A stretch of 64,000 nt of DNA from Pyrinomonadaceae bacterium (GCA_036277115.1 DASUNM010000023.1:1178001-1242000); one strand, 5' to 3'; shown: positions 33,294 through 41,555, numbered from the stretch's first letter. The notes: a model not told the origin generated them from the sequence alone. Translations and numbers: made by a program.

Positions 33294-34532
33294 TCACGTA
33301 CCCGCGGTCAGGAGCATCAGGCCGGTGGCGTCGCGCACTAAAACATCTTTGCCGAGGAGCACCGGGATAGCCCAGGTTTCGGCATCGGCGACGTCGTAAC
33401 GCTTCTCCACAGTGAACTTGTCAGCAGCGCGTGGCGCGACGATTAAGTCCGCGCCGTTCGTCAGAAACACAACATGACGCGGCGTCAAAAGCACTGAGGC
33501 GTGATCGCCTTCACGGCCCTCGGTGGCCCAGCGGACCGCGCCCGTCTTTACATCGAGCGCGAAGAACTGTCCTTTCTTCTTCGACGACATGCCGTAAATC
33601 AAACCATCACCGTAAACCGGCGAGCTCATGTACATCGCGACGTCGGCATTCTTCCAAGCCTCAGTCGCTTGCCATTTTCCTCCGGTCTGACTCAGGGAAA
33701 ACGCGTGCGTGCCCTGACGAATGGCCGACACGATCAAGTGCGTTCCGGTCCAGATGGGAGTCGCAATGTTCTCGTGCCATTCGTCGGGAAAAGGCACCGT
33801 CCAAAGTTCCGCTCCGGTCTTCGCATCAAGGCCGACGATGGAACCATTCGTCATCGTTACAATTTGTTGCTTGCCCGCGATCTCAATGATCACCGGCGAC
33901 GCGTAGCCGGGTCCTGGGCCTTTCCATTCCCAAGCGGTCTTTCCATCCGCCGGATCCAGGGCGACGATTTGGCCGCCGTGAATGTCGCTGCCGATTTGGA
34001 TGATCACGCGCCCGCCGGACGCGAGCGGGGATGCGGACGTGCCGCAAAACATTTTCGAGGTATCGATAGTTTTCGAATAGTCTTTCGTCCAGAGCAGCTT
34101 GCCGGTCGCGGTGTCCCAAGCGTTCAGGATGCCCGTCACGCCGAGCGTGAAGAGACGATTGCCGATTAAGAGTGGAGTCGCGTTTGGCCCTTTCGCCATC
34201 TTCACGGCGTACTGATTTTTCTTGAAGTCTGCCGCGTACGTTTGTTGCCAGAGAATTTTGCCGTCGGCGAGATTAATCGCGAAGACGACTTCCGACGGGT
34301 CGCGGCGCGCGTGCAGGAAAACTTTGCCCTGCGAAACCACGGGCGAGGAATAGCCTTCACCGATATCAACTCGCCACGCGCGACGCAGTGATGCCGGCCA
34401 GGACGCAGGCGTGTTCGCTGCGGACACGACACCGTCGCGGGCCGGTCCGCGCCATTGGGTCCAGTCCTGGGCGGAAGTTGTGTGCGCGATTACGACAACG
34501 AGAAAGGCGATGGGTAGAAAACGCTTGATCAT
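33294..34532 (-). CDS. Secreted PQQ-type beta-propeller protein
   Basis: I start it at ATG 34532 (412 residues) because a signal peptide follows directly, FLPIAFLVVVIAHTTSA, then QDWTQWRGPARDGVVS, the usual opening of this family. An upstream extension would translate heptamer repeat. Repeated blade motifs are visible: ALDPADGKTAWEW, GLDAKTGAELWTV, ALDVKTGAVRW and AWDTATGKLLWTK. The propeller is PQQ-like (outer-membrane BamB/quinoprotein repeat family), but cofactor binding is not shown. Periplasmic or secreted. The stop codon falls in GTGAGCT-type heptamers. Confidence 0.85.
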   Translation of the reverse strand: MIKRFLPIAFLVVVIAHTTSAQDWTQWRGPARDGVVSAANTPASWPASLRRAWRVDIGEGYSSPVVSQGKVFLHARRDPSEVVFAINLADGKILWQQTYAADFKKNQYAVKMAKGPNATPLLIGNRLFTLGVTGILNAWDTATGKLLWTKDYSKTIDTSKMFCGTSASPLASGGRVIIQIGSDIHGGQIVALDPADGKTAWEWKGPGPGYASPVIIEIAGKQQIVTMTNGSIVGLDAKTGAELWTVPFPDEWHENIATPIWTGTHLIVSAIRQGTHAFSLSQTGGKWQATEAWKNADVAMYMSSPVYGDGLIYGMSSKKKGQFFALDVKTGAVRWATEGREGDHASVLLTPRHVVFLTNGADLIVAPRAADKFTVEKRYDVADAETWAIPVLLGKDVLVRDATGLMLLTAGT

Positions 34533-35080
34533 GCGGTCATCGTAAATCGTTAATTCGTGAATGGTAAATGGAAGAACTGTGAGCGGTGCGCAGTGAGCGG
34601 TGAGCCGTGAGTAGAGAGGGGTGAGCGGGGAGCAGTGGGCGGTGGGTACTTTCATTCGCACCGGGCTTCACCCCGGTGATGAATGACCTGAATCACGAGA
34701 ACCGTTTCAAGGTATTAACTTACTTGACCCATCAGGTTCCAACCTGAAGGGTTGGAAGAAAGTAGCCGGAGGTCGCTGCGCAGCGACCCCCGGAAACGTG
34801 CGTGCAGAATTCGCACCTGAAAGGGTGCCAGACGAGTTCTGTGACCCTTTCAGGGTCAGAAAATCATGGACACTCGATCCGGGGGTATCGCGCTGCGCGC
34901 TCAACCCCCGGCTACTCTCTCTCAGCCCTTCGGGCTGACCAATCGGTTCACATAATTCCCTCCTCCGCTTGCCACGGGCTAAAGCCGGTGTTAATGAGCT
35001 GTCTCTTCAGACTTAAAAAAACAGCCGGTAAGTCCCTGGGGATGGACTCGCCGGCTGATTGGTGAACCAAGTATGGTTCA
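34533..35080. other. 548-bp intergenic region of repeats
   Basis: No gene is supported. It holds GTGAGCG-type 7-base units at about 34578-34650, the family D plus C composite at 34654-34940, a CACGGGCTAAAGCCGGTGTT hairpin near 34973, and an inverted repeat CAGCCGGTAAGTCC...GGACTCGCCGGCTG near 35022-35058 that could end the minus-strand gene at 35081. Confidence 0.7.
34654..34940. repeat. Composite repeat, families D plus C, copy 1
   Basis: The order is CACCGGGCTTCACCCCGGTG, AACCGTTTCAAGG, CATCAGGTTC, AACCTGAAGGGTT, AGTAGCCGGAGGTC...GACCCCCGG, CACCTGAAAGGGTG, TGACCCTTTCAGGGTCA, GGGGGTATCGCGCTGCGCGC, ACCCCCGGCTACT, CAGCCCTTCGGGCTGA. Outer blocks AGTAGCCGG and CCGGCTACT are complementary, so the element can fold as a branched cruciform. 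Confidence 0.9.
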
Positions 35081-35371
35081 TTACGCAATGCGGACGCGAC
35101 TGATCAGAGTCGTTTGAGTACGGCCGTTCGGCAGTGCGCGAACCAGATACGTCTCGCGGTACGTGCGGTATCCGTAACGCACGACACGCGATGTGCGATA
35201 AGTGCGCACGCGGCTGCGATTTCTCCGGTAACGCCAATTGCGCTCTTGCCACTGCGGCGCGGCCGAGGAAGTCTCGAATGTCGCGGAACGAGTTGCCGCC
35301 GACGTCTGCTCGCTAAATCCCATCACCCCAAAGGAGGCCAACGTTAATGCGATTGCCAATAGTTTCTTCAT
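35081..35371 (-). CDS. Small secreted basic protein
   Basis: The start at ATG 35371 has an AAGGAG site and gives 96 residues. A signal peptide (KKLLAIALTLASFGVMGFSE) is followed by a short linker and a strongly basic, Arg/Tyr-rich mature part (RYRRNRSRVRTYRTSRVVRY, then TYRETYLVRALPNGRTQTTL). It ends in the hydrophobic-basic LISRVRIA. No family is recognised. High positive charge suggests binding to an anionic surface or nucleic acid outside the cell. Flanked by composite repeats on both sides. Confidence 0.65.
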   Translation of the reverse strand: MKKLLAIALTLASFGVMGFSEQTSAATRSATFETSSAAPQWQERNWRYRRNRSRVRTYRTSRVVRYGYRTYRETYLVRALPNGRTQTTLISRVRIA

Positions 35372-35711
35372 CTCTTTTACTCCTTGCTCTCTGGACTCCG
35401 GGTTCGCTACTGCCCCGAGAAGTCTGTTCTCACTCCGTGATCCAGCAAAATAAATGCCGCAAACCAGATCATTACGAATGCTAAAAAACCGCAGGAGACA
35501 TGTCATTAAATTGAAACGACCAACGGCGATAGACCGTGGATGTCGAGAGATCGCAGTCTTGGAGCAGGCGAATCAAATAATTGATTACTGACGATATGGA
35601 ATTTGGATTAACGAATTGGTCAGAGAGCCGGGGCGGCACCAGAGATCTGAGGTCAGAGATCAGAGGTCAGTCATCCTTGTCGGCTCTGCCGAAGCACATA
35701 GCGGAATCTAG
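35372..35711. other. 340-bp region without a gene
   Basis: Apart from a few AGAGGTC/AGAGATC 7-base units near 35645-35670 and a family G fragment (GGCTCTGCCGAAGCACATAG) near 35680, I see nothing in it. The 35460-35640 part is more A/T-rich than its surroundings. Confidence 0.5.
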
Positions 35712-35989
35712 TTAAGGCTTGGATTTCAAAAGCTGGCCGAGCTTCTCCGCTAGTTCAGGTTTTAGCTTCGCAAGTACCTGCTGTTGCTGCTCAGCTTGTT
35801 GCTTCTTTCCCAGGAGCGTCATGGCCACGCCCAGATTAAAGTGCGCTTCAGCATAGTCCGCTTTCAGACGCACAGCAAAGCACGCCGGGGAGTAGGCGAC
35901 GGCTTGGGCGGCGCCGACGTTTGGGCCAGAGCGATACCCGACTCGGTCAGCGTTAGAGCAATGACACAAAGCCAACGCGACATGTTCAT
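35712..35989 (-). pseudogene. Frameshifted remnant of a secreted TPR protein
   Basis: Read from ATG 35989 the first frame gives a signal peptide (MSRWLCVIALTLTESGIALA) and QTSAPPKPSPTPRRA. It then loses the frame, while the +1 frame continues CFAVRLKADYAEAHFNLGVAMTLLGKKQQAEQ to the stop at 35712. LKADYAEAHFNLGVAMTLLGK is a clear TPR helix pair. The simplest reading is an exported TPR protein shrunk by internal deletion and one frameshift. Confidence 0.6.
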
Positions 35990-36027
35990 ATGCTTTGTCT
36001 CAAAAAGTCTGAGAGTCTTACTCTCAT

Positions 36028-36320
36028 TCACACCGGGCTTCAGCCCGGTGATGAAAGACTGTGACAATCATAGGAACCGGTTCAATGGGTACCAACTTAC
36101 TTGACTCATCAGGTTCATAACCCGAAGGGTTGCTAGAGAGTAGCCGGGCGTCGGAGCAAAGCGTAGACCCCCGGAAACGTCGGCGCAAGATTCGCACCCT
36201 GAAAGGGTGCGAGACGATCTCTGTGACCCTTTCAGGGTCAAGAAATCATAGACCCTCGATCCCGGGGGTATCGCGCTGCGCGCTCAACCCCCGGCTACTG
36301 TCTTTCAGCGCTTCGGGCTG
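36028..36320. repeat. Composite repeat, families D plus C, copy 2
   Basis: It has the same order of hairpins as 34654-34940, with CACCGGGCTTCAGCCCGGTG, AACCGGTTCAATGGG, CATCAGGTTC, CCCGAAGGGTTG, AGTAGCCGG..., CACCCTGAAAGGGTG, TGACCCTTTCAGGGTCA and ACCCCCGGCTACT. Differences are scattered substitutions, so the copies are diverged and not recent duplicates. A further family D hairpin follows at 36403-36425. Confidence 0.9.
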
Positions 36321-36396
36321 ACCGAAATTTACAATCAGCGTTGAGAGATGAGTCCGGTATCTTATTACCGTTAAAACGGTTCGCTAGTTTCGTACT

Positions 36397-36435
36397 CTGC
36401 TCACACCGGGCTAAAGCCCGGTGTGAATGAGAGCA
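36397..36435. repeat. Family D hairpin
   Basis: CACACCGGGCTAAAGCCCGGTGTGAATGAG is a perfect 11-base-pair hairpin. It lies 26-60 bp after the stop of the ABC exporter gene on the minus strand and could terminate that transcript. Confidence 0.75.
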
Positions 36436-36460
36436 TCGTCGAGAAACGACATAGCGGTTG

Positions 36461-38995
36461 CTACGCCGGGGCGAATCCTGGTGGTAGTTCGTCCGGCTCA
36501 CCCGCGGCACCGGCTCCGCCGCCATCGCGCGTGCGCAGCAGATCAGGATTGATGTTCTTCAACTCGTACAGCGTCTTGTAAATGCCGTCCTGTTCCAGCA
36601 GCTCTGCGTGGGTACCGCTCTGAACGGCCTGGCCCTTGTCGATCACGATGATGCGATCGGCTACCAGTTGAACGAAATTCATGTCGTGTGAAATGACGAT
36701 GCAGGTGCGCTTGTTATCGCCCTTCGCGTAGTTGTGAACAAACCGCGCCATCTCAATTCGATTAGTTTCGTTCAGGTTCTCGGTCGGCTCGTCCAGCAGG
36801 AGCACTTCCGGCTGCCGAATCAAACACCGCGCGAAAGCAATCAGGCGTTTCTGGCCGCCCGACGGCACTTGATCGCCGACGATGCAATCGTATCCACCGG
36901 GGATCTCACGAACGATCGTGTCGTGGATATTCGCCAGACGGCACGCCTGCTCAACTTCGGCATCGGTGGCGCCGACGCGTCCGAGCCTGACGTTCTCACG
37001 AATAGTGTCTTTCAGGAAAAACGGAAACTGCGAAAGCTTTGAAACCTGCTCGCGCAGCGAAGCCAGCGTGACCTCGGTGATGTCCTCTCCGCCAATCGTG
37101 ATCTTGCCCGCGTCCTGTTCAAGAAAACGGAGCAGCAGGTTCATGATCGTGGACTTGCCGCAACCAATCGCCCCGACAAACGCGATGATTTCGCCTTCGC
37201 GAATCTCGAAGCTGACGCCATCCAGGATTTTCTTGAAGGGCGTATAGCCAAAGACCACGTTTTCGAATTTGATGTCGCCGTGAATATCGCCCAGCTTCCG
37301 CGCATTCGGTTTTTCCACCACGGTCGGCCTGGTGTCGAGCAATTCGTAAGTCGCGACGATGCCGGGCACCAGCGACTTGTACGTGCTGTAGGAAGTGATC
37401 ACGCGTTGTACGGGCGCGAACATGTTGGGAATGAACAGCGTGAAAGTAACTAAGGCGCCCAGTCCTAATCCAAATCTCGGTCCGTATTGAATACCGACCA
37501 GCAGCACGAGCGCGGTACTGAGGGCCACATAGATCAGCGAGTTGCTGTTACTCAGGTGCATCCACATGAACAGCTTCGCCGTTTGATTCGCGGTTTCGTG
37601 CGCGAGCGTGGCGAATCGACCGCTGCGCTTCTCCTGCGCATTGAAGATCTGAATGTCGGCCATGCCGGTCAGCGACTCGTTCAACTCAGAGTTGAGGTCG
37701 CGCGACACTTCCATCATTTGGTTCGCGGAACTCTGCAACTTATTCATCGTGACGCGGAACAGCCAGAAGGCCAACGGTCCGAGCGCGAACGACACGAGGG
37801 TCATTTGCCAACTCATCCCGAACAAATAAAGCAGCGCCACAATCAGAACAAACACGTCGAGGATCGGCGTCAACAGGACCTGGGTGATTAGCTTCTGGAC
37901 GTTCTGTGATTCGTTCAAGACGCGCTGCATCAAGCCCCCGGTCTTACCGCCAGTGAAAAAATCCAGCGATAGTGTCTGTAGATGGTCGTAAACCCGACCC
38001 TGGATCTCGGCGACGATTTTCTGTTCAAGGTTCGACGTCATCCACATCTGCACAAAGCGCAGCGCGGCCGACCCGATCGTGGCCACGGCCCAGATGATAA
38101 AGATCGTACTGAAGCTCAGCGGCGTGCCCAGCCACCCGCGGATTCCAGTCAATGGTGGAGCCGGCGGTTGCGCGACTGGCGGAGCTACGGAACTCGACGG
38201 CGCCGCAGAACCTTGCGGAGGCACGGGATTCGGCGGCGGCCCGGAACCTGGCGGCGGCAGTGGTTTGTAGAGTGAGCCTTCGAGCGCCCACACATTCGAC
38301 ATTTGTTTATCACGCGCCGCGTTCCCAAGAATCTCAAGTAATGGGCCGAACGAAGCGCTCACGACAAATGGAAGCAACGAGCCGATCAAAGTCAGGACGG
38401 TGGTGAGAATGATTGCGTTTTTGTGGTGCGTCAGCAGTTTCAGCGAGCGCTTGATGTAGGGACGCGCGTCCGGCTGCTTCGGCTTGGGCATCATGTTCTC
38501 GGGCACCGCGCCGCCCTGCGGCATCGATCCGCCTTCCGGCAGTGAGGCGCCAGCCGGCAAGGAAGCCGGTTTCATCATCCCGCCTTCCGCCGGAACTTCA
38601 CCTGGCGGCGGCATCGGTCCCGGCGGTGGCATTGCGCCTGGAGGCATCGCACCACCTTCCGGCATTGGTCCTCCCGGGCGCATCGCACCACCTTTCGGCA
38701 TTGGTCCTCCGGGAGGCATCGCGCCACCTTTCGGCATTGGTCCTCCCGGCGGCATGGGCGCGCCTTTCGGCATTGCAGCCCCGGGTGGTAACGAAGCGGC
38801 TTTCATCATTCCGCCTTCCGGAGGCATACCTTCCGGAGGCATGGGCGCGCCGGGCGGGATCGCGCCGGGCGGAAATGGTCCACCGGGAATTTGACCGGGA
38901 AAGGGCGCGTCGGAAAGTTCGTCGGGCGCGGGTGAAGCGCCTGCTGCGACAGGCTTCATGCCTGCGGGGAAATCAGGATCAGATTTTTCTGGCAT
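36461..38995 (-). CDS. ABC exporter (fused TMD-NBD) with Pro/Met/Gly-rich N-terminal repeat region
   Basis: The 844-residue protein has three parts. Residues about 18-175 are tandem variants of GGAMPPGGPMPKGG, a low-complexity tail. Residues about 190-530 hold the exporter membrane domain. The nucleotide-binding domain has Walker A GAIGCGKST near 607-615, a signature VPSGGQKR near 705-712, Walker B LLLDEPTENLNE near 728-739 and the switch His in IVISHDM. The signature reads PSGGQ rather than LSGGQ. The half-transporter should work as a homodimer. Its neighbours are two small Cys/aromatic precursor genes upstream on the same strand, so peptide export is a plausible job; no C39 peptidase domain is present. 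Confidence 0.85.
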   Translation of the reverse strand: MPEKSDPDFPAGMKPVAAGASPAPDELSDAPFPGQIPGGPFPPGAIPPGAPMPPEGMPPEGGMMKAASLPPGAAMPKGAPMPPGGPMPKGGAMPPGGPMPKGGAMRPGGPMPEGGAMPPGAMPPPGPMPPPGEVPAEGGMMKPASLPAGASLPEGGSMPQGGAVPENMMPKPKQPDARPYIKRSLKLLTHHKNAIILTTVLTLIGSLLPFVVSASFGPLLEILGNAARDKQMSNVWALEGSLYKPLPPPGSGPPPNPVPPQGSAAPSSSVAPPVAQPPAPPLTGIRGWLGTPLSFSTIFIIWAVATIGSAALRFVQMWMTSNLEQKIVAEIQGRVYDHLQTLSLDFFTGGKTGGLMQRVLNESQNVQKLITQVLLTPILDVFVLIVALLYLFGMSWQMTLVSFALGPLAFWLFRVTMNKLQSSANQMMEVSRDLNSELNESLTGMADIQIFNAQEKRSGRFATLAHETANQTAKLFMWMHLSNSNSLIYVALSTALVLLVGIQYGPRFGLGLGALVTFTLFIPNMFAPVQRVITSYSTYKSLVPGIVATYELLDTRPTVVEKPNARKLGDIHGDIKFENVVFGYTPFKKILDGVSFEIREGEIIAFVGAIGCGKSTIMNLLLRFLEQDAGKITIGGEDITEVTLASLREQVSKLSQFPFFLKDTIRENVRLGRVGATDAEVEQACRLANIHDTIVREIPGGYDCIVGDQVPSGGQKRLIAFARCLIRQPEVLLLDEPTENLNETNRIEMARFVHNYAKGDNKRTCIVISHDMNFVQLVADRIIVIDKGQAVQSGTHAELLEQDGIYKTLYELKNINPDLLRTRDGGGAGAAGEPDELPPGFAPA

Positions 38996-39131
38996 CGTTG
39001 TATGACGTTCGCTTGAATGGATTAAGAAGTTCAGTTCCGCGCAAAGTTGCTTGGAATGAACGTGGCCGCGAAAACGGCGAGATTATACAGATACGTGTAA
39101 TGACTGAGAAGCGGCTTTGCCCAAAAAGCCG

Positions 39132-39315
39132 GGGTGAGCGAACAGACTCGTCGAGCTGCGTAGCAGCGGTGTTAGATAAGCCCAAGGCGAGGCTTTGCGA
39201 GTCTTGGGAAACCATGCCCGTTATTAGATCAGTGGAGCCCGCGAAGCGGGCGACATCTCAGTCCCGAGTTCAGAGTTTTCGAGTCAGAACCAACGCGAGG
39301 GTCTCGTTGAGTGGT
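39132..39315. repeat. Composite repeat, family E copy 1
   Basis: About 183 bases with GTGAGCGAACAGACTCG, CAGCGGTGTTAG, AAGCCCAAGGCGAGGCTTTG, GAGCCCGCGAAGCGGGCGAC and CTCGTTGAGTGG. The reverse complement matches 56438-56617 over nearly its full length. It lies upstream of the ABC exporter gene. Confidence 0.85.
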
Positions 39316-39362
39316 CCATTTTGAAGAGAAATCTTACTAGCGATCCATCGATAGCTAACTCA

Positions 39363-39470
39363 AGGCCGCCGCTCCGCGGCTCCACAGATTTTATTAACCA
39401 TCGTAACCCAAGGCTCGCAAAGCCTCGCCTTGGGCTTAAAATACATCCGCCGCTTCGCAGCGGTGTTAGC
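39363..39470. repeat. Composite repeat, family E partial copy
   Basis: It holds GCCGCTCCGCGGCTCCACAG, TCGTAACCCAAGGCTCGC, AAGCCTCGCCTTGGGCTTAA and CGCTTCGCAGCGGTGTTAGC in the opposite orientation to copy 1, 50 bp away. Together the two form a large inverted pair. Confidence 0.75.
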
Positions 39471-39482
39471 CACAAAAACCAA

Positions 39483-39529
39483 ACGGAAGTTCGCGACGAC
39501 GGGCAACGCTTATCGACGCGAACTTCCGT
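39483..39529 (-). terminator. Intrinsic terminator after precursor gene 1
   Basis: A perfect 13-bp stem, ACGGAAGTTCGCG with CGCGAACTTCCGT, has a 21-base loop and is followed on the minus strand by TTTGGTTTTTGTGG. It begins 25 bp after the stop of the gene at 39554. A related hairpin follows precursor gene 2. Confidence 0.8.
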
Positions 39530-39553
39530 GGGTTGATTGAATGTAACTGATGC

Positions 39554-39823
39554 TTACGGGCAGTGCTGCCAGCAGTACTGATAGCGATAATACAGAACGC
39601 CGCGCCACCAGAAGTAGCAAATGCAGATGTTGCCGTACGCCTGCACATCTTCTTTGCTCACGTCCATGCTGCCGGCGAGCTGAGTGCCGCCAGTGACATC
39701 CTTCTCCGCATCGTAGGGTTCGGATGTCGCTTCGACAGCTTCGTATTTGGAAAGATCGCCTTCCGGAATGTCGTAGACTTTCGGCTCTTCCCCTCCAGTC
39801 GGGACGGTGGTTACCAACGCCAT
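39554..39823 (-). CDS. Candidate peptide precursor 1 with Cys/aromatic tail
   Basis: The 89-residue protein has no signal peptide. Residues 1-63 are acidic and polar (KVYDIPEGDLSKYEAVE is the most conserved stretch), and DVQAY leads into a 26-residue tail, GNICICYFWWRG then VLYYRYQYCWQHCP, with four Cys (CxC and CxxxC) and nine aromatics. The paralogue at 39998-40270 has the same tail with only three changes, while the leader region differs at many positions. AAGGAG precedes the ATG at a good distance. The leader-plus-core layout suggests a ribosomally made, processed peptide; a small metal-binding protein is the alternative. No family is recognised. Confidence 0.8.
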   Translation of the reverse strand: MALVTTVPTGGEEPKVYDIPEGDLSKYEAVEATSEPYDAEKDVTGGTQLAGSMDVSKEDVQAYGNICICYFWWRGVLYYRYQYCWQHCP

Positions 39824-39923
39824 AACGTTTTTTCTCCTTGGTTAGTGGTTGAGCGGCGAACGAATCGCCGAATTCTTCAGCGCGTTGCGATTTGCCACAA
39901 CGGACTGAACCGCTGAATGAAAC

Positions 39924-39973
39924 GGGAAGTCCGCAACTCGGATAAACGTAACGTCGGTGAGCGCGAACTTCCC
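39924..39973 (-). terminator. Hairpin after precursor gene 2
   Basis: GGGAAGTCCGC and GCGAACTTCCC pair with one mismatch; the arms resemble those of the hairpin after precursor 1 (GGAAGTTCGCG). On the minus strand GTTTCATT follows. It is weaker than the first, so partial read-through into precursor 1 is likely. Confidence 0.6.
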
Positions 39974-39997
39974 TTTCGGTTTGAGTTTACTTCGTGG

Positions 39998-40270
39998 TTA
40001 CGGACAGCTTTGCCAGCAGTACTGGTACCTGTAATACAGGACGCCGCGCCACCAGAAGTAGCAGATGCAGATGTCGCTATAGGCCTGCACATCTGCTTTA
40101 TCGAGGTCCACGCCCGCGCCGAGTTCTTTACCACCGGCGATCTTGTCCTTCGCTTCGTCGTAGGTCGCCTTGGTGCCTTCTACGGCTTCATATTTTGCGA
40201 GATCGGCATCGGGAATGTCATAGACCTTAGCCTGTCCGCCCTTCTCGGGCATTGTACTTACGAGAGCCAT
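39998..40270 (-). CDS. Candidate peptide precursor 2 with Cys/aromatic tail
   Basis: The 90-residue paralogue of the gene at 39554 reads MALVSTMPEKGGQAKVYDIP, DADLAKYEAVEGT, then a Lys/Asp-rich linker, DVQAY, SDICICYFWWRG and VLYYRYQYCWQSCP. Within the 21-residue block from ICIC to CWQ I count six synonymous codon differences and no amino-acid change against precursor 1, which means selection acts on the peptide. AAAGGAG lies 13 bases before the ATG. The two genes plus their 3' hairpins form a tandem duplication of about 445 bp. The role is unknown; a processed secreted peptide is my preferred reading. Confidence 0.8.
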   Translation of the reverse strand: MALVSTMPEKGGQAKVYDIPDADLAKYEAVEGTKATYDEAKDKIAGGKELGAGVDLDKADVQAYSDICICYFWWRGVLYYRYQYCWQSCP

Positions 40271-40694
40271 AAACTTCTGTGTTCTCCTTTCAAGATGTGG
40301 GGACTTAACCCCTCTGTTGATTCAGTGTCGCTTTTCTTTGCCAAGCCACGTTTGCCCTGGCCGCGAAACGGAGAATCCCAAACGCTGACTTTCTTAGCAG
40401 ATGCGCTTTCGGTTCTCGATCGCCTAAGACGGAGTGCCGGTACAGTTTTGCGGAAGTGGAAAACAATTCCCGCAAAGGCCGTTGGAACAGCCTGCCCACC
40501 GATATGCTTCCGGCCCAACCGCTGGAAAGCTGTCTTCCGGCAGCGACGTATGACACTTTATTAACTGAAGACTGCGGTTTGAGCGCGGGCATCCTACCAA
40601 CAACGCGCACGATTTACAAACGGATTTCCTGTGATTCGGTCCGCAGGCCGCTGGCCTGCTGAGCACGCCGGAGGCGTGCGTACCTGTACCTCTG
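40271..40694. other. 424-bp region upstream of precursor 2
   Basis: No convincing gene. Short open frames here lack a codon pattern or ribosome-binding site and show no Cys/aromatic tail. Near 40645-40685 two small palindromes (GCAGGCCGCTGGCCTGC and GCACGCCGGAGGCGTGCG) end the thioredoxin-like gene. Promoter elements for the precursors probably lie here, but I could not fix them. Confidence 0.4.
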
Positions 40695-41555
40695 CTATGC
40701 AAGAGAATCGGCAAGCGCGCGTTTGAAATTTTCTTCGTCAGGAGAAAAAGCGAACGCGCGCACGATGCCGGCGCGATCGATTAATGCGAGCATCGGTAAA
40801 GCCGTCGCGCCGTAAGCCGACTGAACGCTTTCGTCTTCCGCAACGCCGACCGGAAATTCAAGACTGTGCTTTTCGGCGAATTCGCGAACCAGGGTCATCT
40901 CCTGCGCCTGCGCCTCGGGAGGTCCGCCGTAGGCCATGAAGAATCGCGTGAGCGCCAGCACGCGGAGGTTGTCCGCAGCATGCTGCGCGTGCAGCTCTTT
41001 GATGCGTGGAAACATTTGTTCGCAGGGTTTGCACCAGGTGGCCCAGAATTCGAGCACCACGACCTGACCCTTCAACGCTTCGAGCGTCAGCGGATCCGTG
41101 TTCAGCCACTCTTTCATGGCAAGTTCAGGAGCGGGCTGTCCCAGTAATCTGAGCCGCGTGTGCAGATCCTTAAGTTGCACAAGCCCGCGAAAAGCAGTTC
41201 GCTTCTCATCTTCTGTGCCGGTCGCTTTGATTCGTTGGAAAGCTTCTTTGGCAACTCCAAATCCTTCAGCGAGCCTCTCGATTGCGCCTTCGGAATTGCC
41301 GGCGCTGACTGAAAATTCAGCCATGGCCATCGTGAGACTTACGCGATCTTTGAACTGCTCGAATTCGGAACCCGCCGGAATGTCGGCGAGGCCGCGCTCA
41401 AGGCGTTGAATGGCCGCGGCGTTATCGCCGTCGCTTTGAAGTTGGGTCGCTTCTTCGATTGCTTGTGTCGCTTCGGGTCGAAGATGCGAAGGCATCGACG
41501 GATCAGGTGCTGGTGTCGCTGGTATAGCTGGTGTGGCTGGTGTCGCTGGATTCAT
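40695..41555 (-). CDS. Cytosolic TlpA/thioredoxin-like protein with TPR-like N-terminus
   Basis: The 286-residue protein opens with a Pro/Ala/Thr-rich tail (NPATPATPAIPATPAPDP), then about 100 residues of helical repeats (AIQRLERGLADIPAGSEF, AIERLAEGFGVAKEAFQRI). A TlpA/AhpC-type thioredoxin domain follows, with VVVLEFWATWCKPCEQMF (CKPC near 174-177) and cis-proline TALPM near 250. There is no signal peptide, so it should work in the cytosol, unlike most TlpA proteins. It is encoded upstream of the Cys-rich precursor genes on the same strand, so disulphide handling of those peptides is an attractive inference. Confidence 0.82.
   Translation of the reverse strand: MNPATPATPAIPATPAPDPSMPSHLRPEATQAIEEATQLQSDGDNAAAIQRLERGLADIPAGSEFEQFKDRVSLTMAMAEFSVSAGNSEGAIERLAEGFGVAKEAFQRIKATGTEDEKRTAFRGLVQLKDLHTRLRLLGQPAPELAMKEWLNTDPLTLEALKGQVVVLEFWATWCKPCEQMFPRIKELHAQHAADNLRVLALTRFFMAYGGPPEAQAQEMTLVREFAEKHSLEFPVGVAEDESVQSAYGATALPMLALIDRAGIVRAFAFSPDEENFKRALADSLA

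Noticed and set aside
34533..34661. N-terminal extension of the beta-propeller gene
   Set aside because: The extension translates GTGAGCG-type heptamers, and a signal peptide begins directly at the ATG at 34532.
36130..36321. Small open frame inside the family C repeat (and the equivalents at 62268-62495 and 41571-41802)
   Set aside because: The same peptide-like translations appear in every copy of the repeat, sometimes on opposite strands; they are translations of hairpin DNA, not genes.
38484..38894. Plus-strand Gly/Pro-rich open frame
   Set aside because: It is the mirror of the low-complexity repeat region of the ABC exporter gene on the minus strand.
40258..40610. A third precursor gene upstream of precursor 2
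   Set aside because: Open frames here lack the KVYDIP-like segment and the Cys/aromatic tail and have no ribosome-binding site.
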